A stretch of 64,000 bases of DNA from NCBI RefSeq assembly GCF_945957345.1, contig NZ_CAMFKW010000022.1, positions 1-64,000 on the forward strand. The letters are read 5' to 3'. This document shows positions 30,350-39,055 of this stretch, piece by piece. A model generated the notes under the pieces. It did not search any database and had not been told where the DNA came from. It saw only the letters and a program-made list of their open reading frames with translations. This stretch comes from an uncultured Allobosea sp. Its GTDB lineage: Bacteria; Pseudomonadota; Alphaproteobacteria; Rhizobiales; Beijerinckiaceae. The translations under genes and the position numbers were made by a program. Each line of letters begins with the position of its first letter. Within the stretch, counting starts at the first letter, position 1.

Positions 30350-31015
30350 ATGAGCGATACGGTTACGCGTTTGGCTGCGATTCGGACGGCGATTGGCCGC
30401 GCCGAGCGCGATTTCGGGCGCAGGCCGGGCTCAGTGGCGTTGGTCGCGGTGTCCAAGACCAAGCCGGCCGAGCAGATCGCGGAAGTGCTCGAAGCCGGAC
30501 AGCGCATCTTTGGCGAGAACTATGTCCAGGAAGCCAAGGCGAAATGGCCGGCGCTGAAGGAACGTTTTCCCGATGCCGAGCTGCATATGATCGGCCCGCT
30601 GCAGTCGAACAAGGCGCGAGAGGCGGTCGAGCTCTTCGACGTCATCCAGTCGCTCGACCGCGAGAGCCTGGCCAAGGAGCTGGCGCGCGAGATCGCGCGG
30701 ATGGGCAAGGCCCCGCGGCTGTTCGTGCAGGTCAATACCGGCGAGGAAGCGCAAAAGGGCGGCGTGCTGCCGGCCGAGACGGACGCCTTCATCGCCCGCT
30801 GTCGCGATGTTCACGGTCTCGCGATCGAGGGGCTGATGTGCATTCCGCCGGCCGATGAGCCGCCCTCGCCGCATTTCGGCCTGCTCGCCAAGATCGCCGC
30901 CCGCAACGGGCTCAAAGGCCTGTCGATGGGCATGAGCGCCGATTACGAGGCGGCGATCCAGCTTGGCGCGACCTATGTGCGCGTCGGCAGCGCGATCTTT
31001 GGGGCGCGGGGCTAG
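30350..31015 (+). CDS. YggS-family PLP homeostasis protein
   Basis: A 221-residue TIM-barrel pyridoxal-phosphate protein. The PLP-binding Lys is in VALVAVSKTKPAEQI (about residue 35), followed by FGENYVQEAKAKW and HMIGPLQSNKA. The end is LSMGMSADYEAAIQLGATYVRVGSAIFG, with the phosphate-binding residues. The family controls vitamin B6 pools and has no proven enzyme activity. GAGAGG seven bases upstream supports the ATG at 30350. It is divergent from leuS; its stop shares a CTAG with the stop of the convergent VOC gene. Confidence 0.94.
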   Translation: MSDTVTRLAAIRTAIGRAERDFGRRPGSVALVAVSKTKPAEQIAEVLEAGQRIFGENYVQEAKAKWPALKERFPDAELHMIGPLQSNKAREAVELFDVIQSLDRESLAKELAREIARMGKAPRLFVQVNTGEEAQKGGVLPAETDAFIARCRDVHGLAIEGLMCIPPADEPPSPHFGLLAKIAARNGLKGLSMGMSADYEAAIQLGATYVRVGSAIFGARG

Positions 31016-31392
31016 GCCTTCAGGGGCTCGCCGACATCGATGCGGTTGCCGTCGGGATCCTCGAAAACGAAGGCGCGCAGGCCGTAATCCTTGTCGCGCA
31101 GGCCCTTGACGATGCGCAGGCCACGCTCGCGGATCACGGCGTGTACCGCGTCGATATCCTCGACCATCATATGCGCGACGTTGAAATCCGCCGCCTTGTG
31201 GCCGGGCTGGAGCGTCAGGTGCAGTTCGGCCGAGTCGCGCTTCAGGATCATGAAGCCGACGGGATTGCCGTTCTCGAAGGTTTTCCGGAAGCCGAGCGCG
31301 CCGACATAGAAATTGCAGGCGCGGGCCATGTCGGTGACGGGCAGCATGGCGGCGATCCGCCCGAAGCGGAACGCGGAAACCGAATCAGTCAT
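31012..31392 (-). CDS. VOC-family (glyoxalase/bleomycin-resistance type) protein
   Basis: A 126-residue single VOC domain with two beta-alpha-beta-beta-beta units: IAAMLPVTDMARACNFYVGALGFRK at the start and AHMMVEDIDAVHAVIRERG in the second half, ending AFVFEDPDGNRIDVGEP, where Glu and His-type metal ligands are expected. The substrate is unknown. The last 4 bases are a CTAG that gives stop codons on both strands, shared with the yggS-type gene. Confidence 0.87.
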   Translation of the reverse strand: MTDSVSAFRFGRIAAMLPVTDMARACNFYVGALGFRKTFENGNPVGFMILKRDSAELHLTLQPGHKAADFNVAHMMVEDIDAVHAVIRERGLRIVKGLRDKDYGLRAFVFEDPDGNRIDVGEPLKA

Positions 31393-31497
31393 CGCAAATC
31401 TCTGGCTGGGATGGCGCCGCGTCGCGGGACGGTGCCCGGGAGCGCGACAGCTTGATCCGAAGATATGATCGAGACGGTGCCCGGCACCTCTCCTAGC

Positions 31498-32064
31498 TCA
31501 CCTCACCACGATCCGGCAATGGCGGGCCAGACGCGGCAGCAGCTTGGCGAAGACATGGCCCTCCACGGCGACGCAGCCGGCTGTCGGCGTGAAGCCGGCG
31601 CGGGCGAGGTGCCAGAAGATCGCACTGCCGCGCCCGCGCTGCACGGGGCGGTCGTTCCAGCCGAGCTCGACGATCACGTCATAGAGATGGTCCTCACGCT
31701 GCAGCCGTTCCTCGGCTTCGCCCGGCGGGCGATCGATCAGGCGGTTGTAGCGTCGATCCTTCTGGTCGTCGCACCAGGCGTCGCGCGGCCCGATCCGCTT
31801 CAGGGGCAGCAAGGTGCGCGGGCGCGGCAGGCGATCGGCTCGGTAGAAGACGCTGCGCAAGGGCAGGTCGAAGCGCGGTGTGCGGCCGTCGCCCTCGCGT
31901 TTGACGGTGCCGATGCCGGAGCGCCCGAGTGCGCAAGGGAATACCGCGCCACCGGCGACGAGGAAGCCCTTGCGGCGGTCATGGACCGAGGCGAAGACGC
32001 GCAGGGCGGTGAGATTGCGCGGTCCGCCATGTGGCGCGGCCGGGTGATCGAAGCGGTTTCTCAC
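31498..32064 (-). CDS. L,D-transpeptidase (YkuD) family protein
   Basis: A 188-residue protein of the small alphaproteobacterial YkuD type, without an obvious signal peptide. The catalytic segment is SAIFWHLARAGFTPTAGCVAV near the C-terminus, containing His and the Cys of the TxGCV motif. VFPCALGRSGI and WCDDQKDRRYN are family patterns. Such enzymes form 3-3 peptidoglycan cross-links or attach proteins. The GTG at 32064 (GGAATTCCC upstream) is chosen; an in-frame ATG at 32121 is also possible. Confidence 0.85.
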   Translation of the reverse strand: MRNRFDHPAAPHGGPRNLTALRVFASVHDRRKGFLVAGGAVFPCALGRSGIGTVKREGDGRTPRFDLPLRSVFYRADRLPRPRTLLPLKRIGPRDAWCDDQKDRRYNRLIDRPPGEAEERLQREDHLYDVIVELGWNDRPVQRGRGSAIFWHLARAGFTPTAGCVAVEGHVFAKLLPRLARHCRIVVR

Positions 32065-32147
32065 GGGAATTCCAGGCGGCCTCACTTGCGATGACGACTC
32101 AGCAGGCTCATGTTGCCGCAATCCCTGCGTCCGAGCGAACCCCGCCC

Positions 32148-32834
32148 ATGTCCGCCGTCCATCATATCCTGCTCGTCGATGACGACCAGACCCTGCGCGA
32201 CACGCTGTCCGAGCAGCTCTCCCTTTACGAGGAGTTCCGTCTATCGACGGCCGACACCGCGACGGCGGCGATCAAGGCCGTTCAGGGCGACCGGGTCGAC
32301 CTCGCCGTCATGGATGTCGGCTTGCCCGACATGGACGGGCGCGAGGCCGTCAAGGTGATGCGCAAGAACGGCTTCAAGAGCCCAGTGGTGATGCTGACGG
32401 CGCAAGGTTCGGATGCCGATACCGTGCTCGGGCTCGAGGCCGGGGCCAACGACTACGTGGTCAAGCCGTTCAAGTTCGCCGTGCTGCTGGCGCGCATCCG
32501 CGCGCACTTGAGGCAATACGAGGCGAGCGAGGACGCGATCTTTCAGGTCGGCCCTTATACGTTTCACCCAGGTTCCAAGCTGCTCGTCAGCGAGAAGGGC
32601 TCGAAGACCAAGCTCACCGAGAAGGAGACCGCCATCCTGCGCTTCCTCTATCGCGCCGGCCGCAAGCCGATCGCGCGGGAGGTGCTTCTGCAGGAGGTCT
32701 GGGGCTATAACAGCCAGGTGACGACCCATACGCTCGAAACCCATATCTACCGGCTGCGCCAGAAGATCGAGCCCGACCCGGGCAATGCCCGCCTGCTGGT
32801 TACCGATGCCGGCGGTTACCGGCTGAATCCCTGA
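32148..32834 (+). CDS. OmpR-family response regulator (orphan)
   Basis: A 228-residue two-domain regulator. The receiver shows acidic residues at about 11-13 (ILLVDDD), the phospho-acceptor Asp56 in VMDVGLPDMDG, Thr in VMLTAQGSD and Lys in VVKPFKFAVLLARI. The winged-helix output domain contains LTEKETAILRFLYRAGRKPIAREVLL and THTLETHIYRLRQKIE. No histidine kinase gene adjoins it. An in-frame ATG at 32091 would give a longer N-terminus. It is followed 3 bases later by a cyclic-nucleotide-binding protein, so the two are likely an operon. Confidence 0.92.
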   Translation: MSAVHHILLVDDDQTLRDTLSEQLSLYEEFRLSTADTATAAIKAVQGDRVDLAVMDVGLPDMDGREAVKVMRKNGFKSPVVMLTAQGSDADTVLGLEAGANDYVVKPFKFAVLLARIRAHLRQYEASEDAIFQVGPYTFHPGSKLLVSEKGSKTKLTEKETAILRFLYRAGRKPIAREVLLQEVWGYNSQVTTHTLETHIYRLRQKIEPDPGNARLLVTDAGGYRLNP

Positions 32835-32837
32835 CGG

Positions 32838-33302
32838 ATGGCGCTCGACGAAGACATGGCCCTGCTGGCCCGGCAGCCGCTGCTGAGCCTGATGGATCGC
32901 GATGCGCTCAGATTGCTCGCCTTCGCGGCCGAAAGCCGCATCCTGCGCGCCGGCGACGTGCTGTTCCGGGCCGGCGAGCCTTCGGATGGCGCGGTGCTGG
33001 TGGTGTCCGGCGCGGTTGCGCTGACGGTACAGGATGACGGCAAGCCTGCGACCGAGATCATCGGACCCGGCGCGATGATCGGCGAGTTGGCCCTGTTCAC
33101 CTCGGTTCCGCGCCAGGTCACCGCGATCGCGCGCGAGCCGACGCAGGTGATGCGCTTACCGCGCAGCGTGATGCGGCGCGTGCTCGGCGAATCACCCGAT
33201 TCGGCCGAGGCGATTGCTGCCGCGATCGGTGCGCGGTTGCAGGGCTTCGTCGGCGAGCTCTCGGCGGTGCAGGACGCGCTGAACGCGATCGACCGGAAGT
33301 AG
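32838..33302 (+). CDS. Cyclic nucleotide-binding domain protein
   Basis: A 154-residue protein that is essentially one cNMP-binding domain (about residues 10-125) plus a short C-terminal helix. The phosphate-binding cassette is GAMIGELALFTSVPRQVTAIA, with the Glu and Arg needed for cyclic nucleotide binding. There is no HTH, kinase or channel part, so the output is unknown; it may act through protein contact. It sits 3 bases after the response regulator stop. Confidence 0.87.
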   Translation: MALDEDMALLARQPLLSLMDRDALRLLAFAAESRILRAGDVLFRAGEPSDGAVLVVSGAVALTVQDDGKPATEIIGPGAMIGELALFTSVPRQVTAIAREPTQVMRLPRSVMRRVLGESPDSAEAIAAAIGARLQGFVGELSAVQDALNAIDRK

Positions 33303-33310
33303 GGAGTCGT

Positions 33311-34228
33311 TCAGGACGAGGGCGGGTGCCTTGCGGCCCGAATCGCGGCGAAGCGCGGCCACAGGATGTTGATGCACAGGCCGGACATCACGACCCCTGC
33401 CGCAACGAATTTCCAGACCGGCAGGGGTTCGCCAAGCCAGATCGCCGCGGCGCCCATGCCGAAGACCGGGACGAGCAGCGCCGTTGGCGCCACGGTGGCG
33501 GCGGCATAGCGCGAGAGCAGCCAGCCCCAGACGGCATAGCCGAACATCACATTGCCTACAGCTTGCCAGATCGCGGCGGCCCAGGCGGCTGCGGGGGCCG
33601 TGGCGAGACCCGCGCGAATCGCCGGCCAGCCTTCGATCGCCCAGGACAGGGCGAGCAGCGGCGGAATGGCAAAGAGGCTGGTCCAGACGACATAGGCAAG
33701 CATGTCGACCTTGGGGGTGCTGCGCGACACGATATTGCCGGCTGCCCAGCAAAAGGCGGCACCAAGTACGAGGACGATGCCGAGCGGTGTGGTCGAGCCA
33801 TCGCTGTGCCAGAGAATGACGCCGATGCCGATGCCGGCCAGCGCAAGCCCGGCGAACTGGAAGGGCTGCACGCGTTCATGCGTGATCGCGGCCGCCAGCA
33901 GTATGGTGAAGAAGGGCTGCGACTGCACCACGAGTGAGGCGAGGCCCGGCGCGATGTAGCCCTTGATGGCGAAGAAGAGCAGGCCGAACTGGCCGGCACC
34001 GATTAGCACGCCATAGGCAGCGAGCTTGCTCCAGGGCGCGTCCGGGCGTTTCAGGAAGAAGACCGCTGGCAGGAGCGCGAAGGTGAAGCGCAGCGCGGCA
34101 AAGAGCAGCGGCGGGAAATGCTCGACCCCGATATGGATGACGACGAAATTGGTGCCCCATACGATCATCACCGCCAGCGTGAGGAGAGCGTCGCGGAACG
34201 AGAGGGAGGTGGGGAGAGCGGGCTGCAC
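33311..34228 (-). CDS. EamA/DMT-superfamily transporter
   Basis: A 305-residue inner-membrane protein with ten hydrophobic segments in two EamA repeats, beginning VMIVWGTNFVVIHIGVEHFPPLLF and with the second repeat from about GIVLVLGAAFCWAAGNIV. The family exports amino acids and metabolites (RhtA/EamA-like); the substrate is unknown. It lies downstream of xth on the same strand, 116 bases away, so co-transcription is possible. Confidence 0.9.
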   Translation of the reverse strand: MQPALPTSLSFRDALLTLAVMIVWGTNFVVIHIGVEHFPPLLFAALRFTFALLPAVFFLKRPDAPWSKLAAYGVLIGAGQFGLLFFAIKGYIAPGLASLVVQSQPFFTILLAAAITHERVQPFQFAGLALAGIGIGVILWHSDGSTTPLGIVLVLGAAFCWAAGNIVSRSTPKVDMLAYVVWTSLFAIPPLLALSWAIEGWPAIRAGLATAPAAAWAAAIWQAVGNVMFGYAVWGWLLSRYAAATVAPTALLVPVFGMGAAAIWLGEPLPVWKFVAAGVVMSGLCINILWPRFAAIRAARHPPSS

Positions 34229-34344
34229 GGGACTGGCTTCGCCTTAGGTTTCGCGAAGCCAATATCATGCGGGCCGGCCTGCCGGTTAGGGCGGCCCGGC
34301 ATGGCTGAGGGGCCGGTGCGGCATGGAGCCCAGCTCGGCCTCCG

Positions 34345-35160
34345 TCAGAGTTCCAGCGTCACGGTGACAGGGACATGGTCGGAGGGGCGCTCCCAGCCGC
34401 GGGCCTCGCGCAGGAAGGTCAGGTCGCGCAAGGCCGGCTTCAACTCGTCTGAGAGCCAGATATGGTCGAGCCGGCGGCCTTTGTTCGAGGCCGCCCAGTC
34501 CTGCGCGCGGTAGCTCCACCAGGAATAGAGCTTTTCAGGCTCCGGCCGCAGTGTGCGGGCCGCGTCGGTCCAGCCGAGCTCGCTGCGCAGCTTCTCCAAG
34601 GTGGTCGTCTCGATCGGCGTGTGGCTGACGACGTCGAGAAGCTGCTTGTGGCTCCAGACATCATGTTCCAGCGGGGCGATGTTGAGATCGCCGAGCAGGA
34701 TCGCCGGCCGGTCGGTGGGTTTCTTCGAGACGCCCCAGGCGCCGATCTCGTCGAGGAAGGCGAGCTTATGGGCGAATTTGTCGTTCTTCTCGGGGTCCGG
34801 CAGGTCGCCCCCGGCCGGGATATAAAAATTATGGATGGCGATGCCGGCGGCGGGGCCGGCCGCCTTGTCGAGCGTCACCGTCATGTGCCGGGCGTCGTTG
34901 CGGCCGCACATCGACATCGCCTCCTTCTCGCTGAAGGGCAATTTCGAGACGATGGCGACGCCGTTATAGCCCTTCTGCCCGATGAAGGCCTGGTGGACAT
35001 AGCCGAGCTGGTGGAAGGCCTTGGCCGGGAACTGCTCGTCCGGCGTCTTGGTCTCCTGCAGGCAGAGCACGTCGGGGGCGTGGGTGGTCAGGAATTCCCC
35101 GACCATGCCGATGCGCAGGCGGACGGAATTGATATTCCAGCTGGTGACGGTGAGTTGCAC
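34345..35160 (-). CDS. xth: Exodeoxyribonuclease III
   Basis: A 271-residue AP endonuclease/3' exonuclease of the EEP fold. Catalytic motifs are LTVTSWNINSVRLR (Asn), LCLQETKTPDEQFP (metal-binding Glu), IHNFYIPAGGD (Tyr), LLGDLNIAPLEHDVW (Asp/Asn), RLDHIWLSDEL and the C-terminal PSDHVPVTVTL, with the Asp-His pair. It repairs abasic sites and blocked 3' ends. Confidence 0.95.
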   Translation of the reverse strand: MQLTVTSWNINSVRLRIGMVGEFLTTHAPDVLCLQETKTPDEQFPAKAFHQLGYVHQAFIGQKGYNGVAIVSKLPFSEKEAMSMCGRNDARHMTVTLDKAAGPAAGIAIHNFYIPAGGDLPDPEKNDKFAHKLAFLDEIGAWGVSKKPTDRPAILLGDLNIAPLEHDVWSHKQLLDVVSHTPIETTTLEKLRSELGWTDAARTLRPEPEKLYSWWSYRAQDWAASNKGRRLDHIWLSDELKPALRDLTFLREARGWERPSDHVPVTVTLEL

Positions 35161-35205
35161 GCGAGGATTCCGGCGGGGAGGAGGCCGGAAACTGGGTCGT
35201 CAGGC

Positions 35206-35235
35206 TACAAAAGGCAAGCCGTTTTCGGCTTGCCT
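35206..35235 (-). terminator. Terminator after the LolA-like gene
   Basis: On the minus strand AGGCAAGCCG-AAAA-CGGCTTGCCT followed by TTTTG: perfect 10-base arms just past the lolA-like stop codon. Confidence 0.88.
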
Positions 35236-35242
35236 GATGGCG

Positions 35243-36088
35243 TCATAGTTTGCGCTGGTAGTCGATCACGAAATTCTGCGGATCGGGCCGGCGGCGGGTA
35301 TCGAGATTGTAGAGCGAGATCGCGGTCTCGTAACCCTGCGGATCGACCACGACCCATTGCCGGAGTTCGTTGGCGACGAGATCGAATTTCAGCGTGATCT
35401 TTGAGGTGCCGCCGAGCGTCGAGCGGTCCTCCAGCCGGACCGTGAGCAGGTCGCCGTCGACGCTGGCGCCCTTGAGCGTGCCCTCGCGCGCCAGGTCCAT
35501 CTTGTCGCGGACGAGGAATTTCAGCGGCGTCTGGCCGATCGAATAAAGGTCCTGCGTCGCCAGGCGCTTGTCGCGGATGGCGACGGAGGTGCCGTCCGCG
35601 ATCACTTCCGTGGTCGTCGGAGGCTCGTATTCGAAGCGCATCTTACCGGGGCGCTGGATATAGATGCGGCCCTCAAGGCGCCGTCCATTGGAGGCGTGCT
35701 GGATGAAGTTGCCCTGCAGGGTCTGGAAGCTGTTGAGATAGGCGTTCAGCCGCTCGACGGCCTCCTCCTGGGTCGCAGGAGGGGCTTGCTTGCCCCTGGC
35801 GGGCGCAGCTGCCGGCTTCGCCGCCTCGGTCGCCGGTACGGCAGCAGCGGGAGCGTTCGTCGCCACTGGCTGGACGGGAGTGGCTTCCGTTGCGGCGCTG
35901 CGGGTTTCGCCGAGCCCCGCCGGCCGCGGCGGCGGCAGGACAAGCCGCGGCGCGGGCTTGGTGGCTGCAGGCTTCGGCGGCTGAAGCTGGAGCGGCTGGG
36001 CAGCGAGCGGACCGGCCGCGATCATGCAGCCAGCAAGCGCCGTCGCCAGAACCGAAGCCCGCACGGCCGGGGTCAATTTGTCGAGCAA
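35243..36088 (-). CDS. LolA-like outer-membrane lipoprotein carrier protein
   Basis: About 281 residues. An N-terminal signal peptide (VRASVLATALAGCMIAAGPLAAQ) is followed by an unusually long Pro/Ala-rich linker. The LolA fold starts at roughly residue 105 (VERLNAYLNSFQTLQGNFIQH) and includes GRIYIQRPGKMRFEYEPP and the C-terminal DPQGYETAISLYNL. LolA carries lipoproteins across the periplasm. The TTG at 36088 is chosen because GGAG lies 6 bases upstream and gives a clean signal peptide; an ATG at 36160 is an alternative. It is downstream of ftsK. Confidence 0.85.
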   Translation of the reverse strand: MLDKLTPAVRASVLATALAGCMIAAGPLAAQPLQLQPPKPAATKPAPRLVLPPPRPAGLGETRSAATEATPVQPVATNAPAAAVPATEAAKPAAAPARGKQAPPATQEEAVERLNAYLNSFQTLQGNFIQHASNGRRLEGRIYIQRPGKMRFEYEPPTTTEVIADGTSVAIRDKRLATQDLYSIGQTPLKFLVRDKMDLAREGTLKGASVDGDLLTVRLEDRSTLGGTSKITLKFDLVANELRQWVVVDPQGYETAISLYNLDTRRRPDPQNFVIDYQRKL

Positions 36089-36274
36089 GGCTGCTCCATT
36101 CCTTATGCCGCGGCCGTTCCTGCCGGGCCTAGAGATCGCTGACGCGAGGGATCGGGCCATTCGCGATCCGGTCTTTCCGCTTCAACGCCTGTTCTGCCGC
36201 GGAGGTTGCAGCAGCGTCATGGCAATTTGAGGACTGCCGCCCTCGCCCGCAAGGGCGCGCTGTTGTCGCAAGCC

Positions 36275-38896
36275 TCATTCGTCGTGCTGATTCTGGCTCT
36301 CCACCAGGATCTCTCTTTTCCCTGCGTGGTTAGCTGGCCCGACGATGCCCTCGTTCTCCATGCGCTCCATGATGGATGCGGCGCGGTTGTAGCCGATCTG
36401 GAGGCGGCGCTGGATATAGGAGGTCGAGGCCTTCTTGTCGCGCAGAACGACCGCAACCGCCTGCTCGTAGGGGTCGTCCGAGTCGGTCTGGCCCATGCCG
36501 GTCTTGTCGAAGACGGCGCCGTCCTCGTCCTCCGCGCCCTCGTCCTCCTCGGAGGTGACGGCGTCGAGATATTGCGGCCGGCCCTGCGTCTTCAGGTGCG
36601 CCACGACCTTCTCGACCTCGGCGTCCGAGACGAAGGGGCCGTGGACGCGGGTGATGCGCCCGCCGCCGGCCATGTAGAGCATGTCGCCCTGGCCGAGCAG
36701 CTGCTCGGCGCCCATCTCGCCGAGGATCGTGCGCGAGTCGATCTTCGACGTCACCTGGAAGGAGATGCGGGTCGGGAAGTTCGCCTTGATCGTGCCGGTG
36801 ATGACGTCGACCGAGGGCCTTTGGGTGGCCAGCACGACATGGATGCCGGCGGCGCGCGCCATCTGGGCGAGGCGCTGGATCGTGCCCTCGATCTCCTTGC
36901 CGGCGACCATCATCAGGTCGGCCATCTCGTCGACGATGACGACGATATAGGGCAGAGGCTCGAGGTCCATGACCTCCTCCTCGTAGATCGCCTCGCCGGA
37001 ATGCTTGTCGAAGCCGGTCTGGACGGTGCGCGTGATCACCTCGCCGGCCGCCTTGGCCTCGCCGACCCTTGCATTGAAGCCGTCGATGTTGCGCACCGAG
37101 AGCTTCGACATCTTCTTGTAGCGCTCCTCCATCTCGCGCACCGCCCATTTGAGGGCGACGACCGCCTTCTTGGGATCGGTGACGACGGGGGTGAGCAGAT
37201 GCGGGATGCCGTCATAGACGGAGAGCTCCAGCATCTTGGGATCGACCATGATCAGGCGGCACTCCTCCGGCTTCAGCCGGTAGAGGATCGACAGGATCAT
37301 GGTGTTGATCGCGACCGACTTGCCCGATCCGGTGGTGCCGGCGACGAGCAGATGCGGCATGCGGGCGAGGTCGGCGATGACCGGCTCGCCGCCGATGGTC
37401 TTGCCGAGGCAGAGCGCGAGCTTGTGCTTGGTCGCCTCGAAATCCTGGCTGGCGAGGAGCTCGCGCAGGAAGACGGTCTCGCGGCGGGTGTTGGGCAGTT
37501 CGATACCGATCGCGTTCTTGCCCTGAACCACCGCAACACGCGCCGACACCGCGCTCATCGAACGCGCGATGTCGTCGGCGAGGGAGATGACGCGGGAGGA
37601 TTTCGTGCCGGGAGCCGGCTCCAGCTCGTAGAGCGTCACGACAGGGCCGGGGCGCACCTGCGAGATTTCGCCGCGAACGCCGAAATCCTCGAGCACGCCT
37701 TCGAGCAGCGTGGCGTTCTGCTCCAGCGCGTCGGTCGAGACGGCGTTGGCCGCGACCTTCTTCGGCTCGGCCAGATAGGTCAGCGGCGGCAGTTCGAACG
37801 TATCGCGGTCGAGCAGCGAGGGCTGAGCCTCGCGCTGCATACGCTTGCCGGGCTTCGGTGCGGCGCGCGGCATGGTCACGCGCGGGGCATTGAGATCGCG
37901 AACGTCCTGCGGTTCGTCATCGAGATCGAAGGGCGCATCGTAATCGTCGGAGGCTCGATTCGGCCCCGTAACGGAGCGGGCGCCTGGCAGCGGCCCCGGA
38001 TCGAAATCGGGCAGGCTGTGACGGCCGGCCGGGGCCTCGCCGAATTGCGGCTCGCGGCGGACGCGGCTGCTGTCGCGCGTCGGAATGACGCCGGTATCGA
38101 CCGCGGGCTCCGGCGGATGCGGCAGGCGGCGCAGGATCGCGGCGCGCAGGGCCATCGCACCATGGGCGAGCCAGCCGATCAGGATGACTGCGATGCCGGG
38201 CTCATCGTCGCGGCGCTCCTCGCCATCGGACCAGCTGTCCTCGGCCTCGTCGCTGTCGAGGGCCGGATCCTCGTCGGTGACGAAGCCGAAGCCGGCGGCG
38301 GCGGTGACTGCGAGAATGGCGATGCCGGCATAGAGGAAGCCGACGAGGCTGCCGACCGCGCTGCCGGCGATGCCCGCGATATTGCGCGTGCCGAACAGCA
38401 GGCCGTCGCCGATCACGCCGCCCATGCCGGTGGGCAGGGGCCAGCGCGGCGTTGCGGGGAGCGCGCTGGCGACGGCGGCTGTCGCGGCGACGCCGACGAC
38501 CCAGAGGCCGAGCTTGAGGGCACCGCGGTCGAAGATGTGGAAGCGGACGAGCCTCAGCGCCCAGATCACCGGCGGGAAGAGCAGGGCGATGACGCCGAGA
38601 CCGATCAGCTGCATCAGCAGGTCGGCGACCATGGCGCCGGGGCGGCCGAGCCAGTTACGGACGGCGCCGCTGGTGGCGTTGTTGAGGCTGGGATCATCGA
38701 CCGACCAGCTGGCCAGCGCGATGGAAATCGCGACCATCAGCGCGACGAGGCCGAGGCCGCTGAGCTCCGAGGCGCGACGCGACAGGAACTCGCGCACCGG
38801 GTCTGGCAAGCGGTCCATGAGCGATTGGGAGCGGCGGATCGTGCGCATGCGGTTTCGGGTCTTGTCCAGACTGTCGGGCCGCACCATTCCGGCCAT
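36275..38896 (-). CDS. ftsK: DNA translocase FtsK
   Basis: An 873-residue septal DNA pump. The N-terminal part has about four membrane helices (residues 45-220), then a short acidic/proline linker, shorter than in E. coli. The motor has Walker [17 protein letters not shown] near 519, Walker [18 protein letters not shown] near 640 and [20 protein letters not shown]. The C-terminal gamma winged helix ([17 protein letters not shown]) reads polar KOPS-like sequences. It coordinates terminus segregation and dimer resolution with division. A CtrA-type box lies 25 bases upstream of the start. Confidence 0.97.
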   Translation of the reverse strand: MAGMVRPDSLDKTRNRMRTIRRSQSLMDRLPDPVREFLSRRASELSGLGLVALMVAISIALASWSVDDPSLNNATSGAVRNWLGRPGAMVADLLMQLIGLGVIALLFPPVIWALRLVRFHIFDRGALKLGLWVVGVAATAAVASALPATPRWPLPTGMGGVIGDGLLFGTRNIAGIAGSAVGSLVGFLYAGIAILAVTAAAGFGFVTDEDPALDSDEAEDSWSDGEERRDDEPGIAVILIGWLAHGAMALRAAILRRLPHPPEPAVDTGVIPTRDSSRVRREPQFGEAPAGRHSLPDFDPGPLPGARSVTGPNRASDDYDAPFDLDDEPQDVRDLNAPRVTMPRAAPKPGKRMQREAQPSLLDRDTFELPPLTYLAEPKKVAANAVSTDALEQNATLLEGVLEDFGVRGEISQVRPGPVVTLYELEPAPGTKSSRVISLADDIARSMSAVSARVAVVQGKNAIGIELPNTRRETVFLRELLASQDFEATKHKLALCLGKTIGGEPVIADLARMPHLLVAGTTGSGKSVAINTMILSILYRLKPEECRLIMVDPKMLELSVYDGIPHLLTPVVTDPKKAVVALKWAVREMEERYKKMSKLSVRNIDGFNARVGEAKAAGEVITRTVQTGFDKHSGEAIYEEEVMDLEPLPYIVVIVDEMADLMMVAGKEIEGTIQRLAQMARAAGIHVVLATQRPSVDVITGTIKANFPTRISFQVTSKIDSRTILGEMGAEQLLGQGDMLYMAGGGRITRVHGPFVSDAEVEKVVAHLKTQGRPQYLDAVTSEEDEGAEDEDGAVFDKTGMGQTDSDDPYEQAVAVVLRDKKASTSYIQRRLQIGYNRAASIMERMENEGIVGPANHAGKREILVESQNQHDE

Positions 38897-38920
38897 CCGC
38901 AGAAGGTTAGGAAGCCGAGG

Positions 38921-38935
38921 TTAAGACCCGCTTAA
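38921..38935 (-). promoter_or_regulatory. CtrA-type box upstream of ftsK
   Basis: TTAAGACCCGCTTAA is an exact TTAA-N7-TTAA match, embedded in a longer perfect inverted repeat AGGTTAAG-ACCCG-CTTAACCT (38918-38938), 25 bases from the ftsK start. It suggests cell-cycle control of ftsK by CtrA; binding is inferred. Confidence 0.62.
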
Positions 38936-38997
38936 CCTTGCCGGGCGGCGCTCCGTCATTCTCGGTTTCCAGCCCGAAGATAAGGAGCAAGGCGCAT

Positions 38998-39025
38998 AAA
39001 AAAGACCCCGGCATCGCTGCCGGGG
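38998..39025 (-). terminator. Terminator after amtB
   Basis: On the minus strand CCCCGGCA-GCGA-TGCCGGGG followed by TCTTTTTT, about 30 bases after the amtB stop. Confidence 0.9.
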
Positions 39026-39055
39026 CCGAGGTATCCGCTGGGAGCGGCGGGAGGA

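Noticed and set aside
27815-31015. 1066-codon plus-strand open frame across leuS into the yggS-type gene
   Set aside because: The part opposite leuS is antisense to a certain synthetase; only the final segment from 30350 is a real gene, in the same frame by chance.
36206-38935. 909-residue open frame antisense to ftsK
   Set aside because: Antisense shadow of a certain gene with Arg/Asp/Gly-rich composition.
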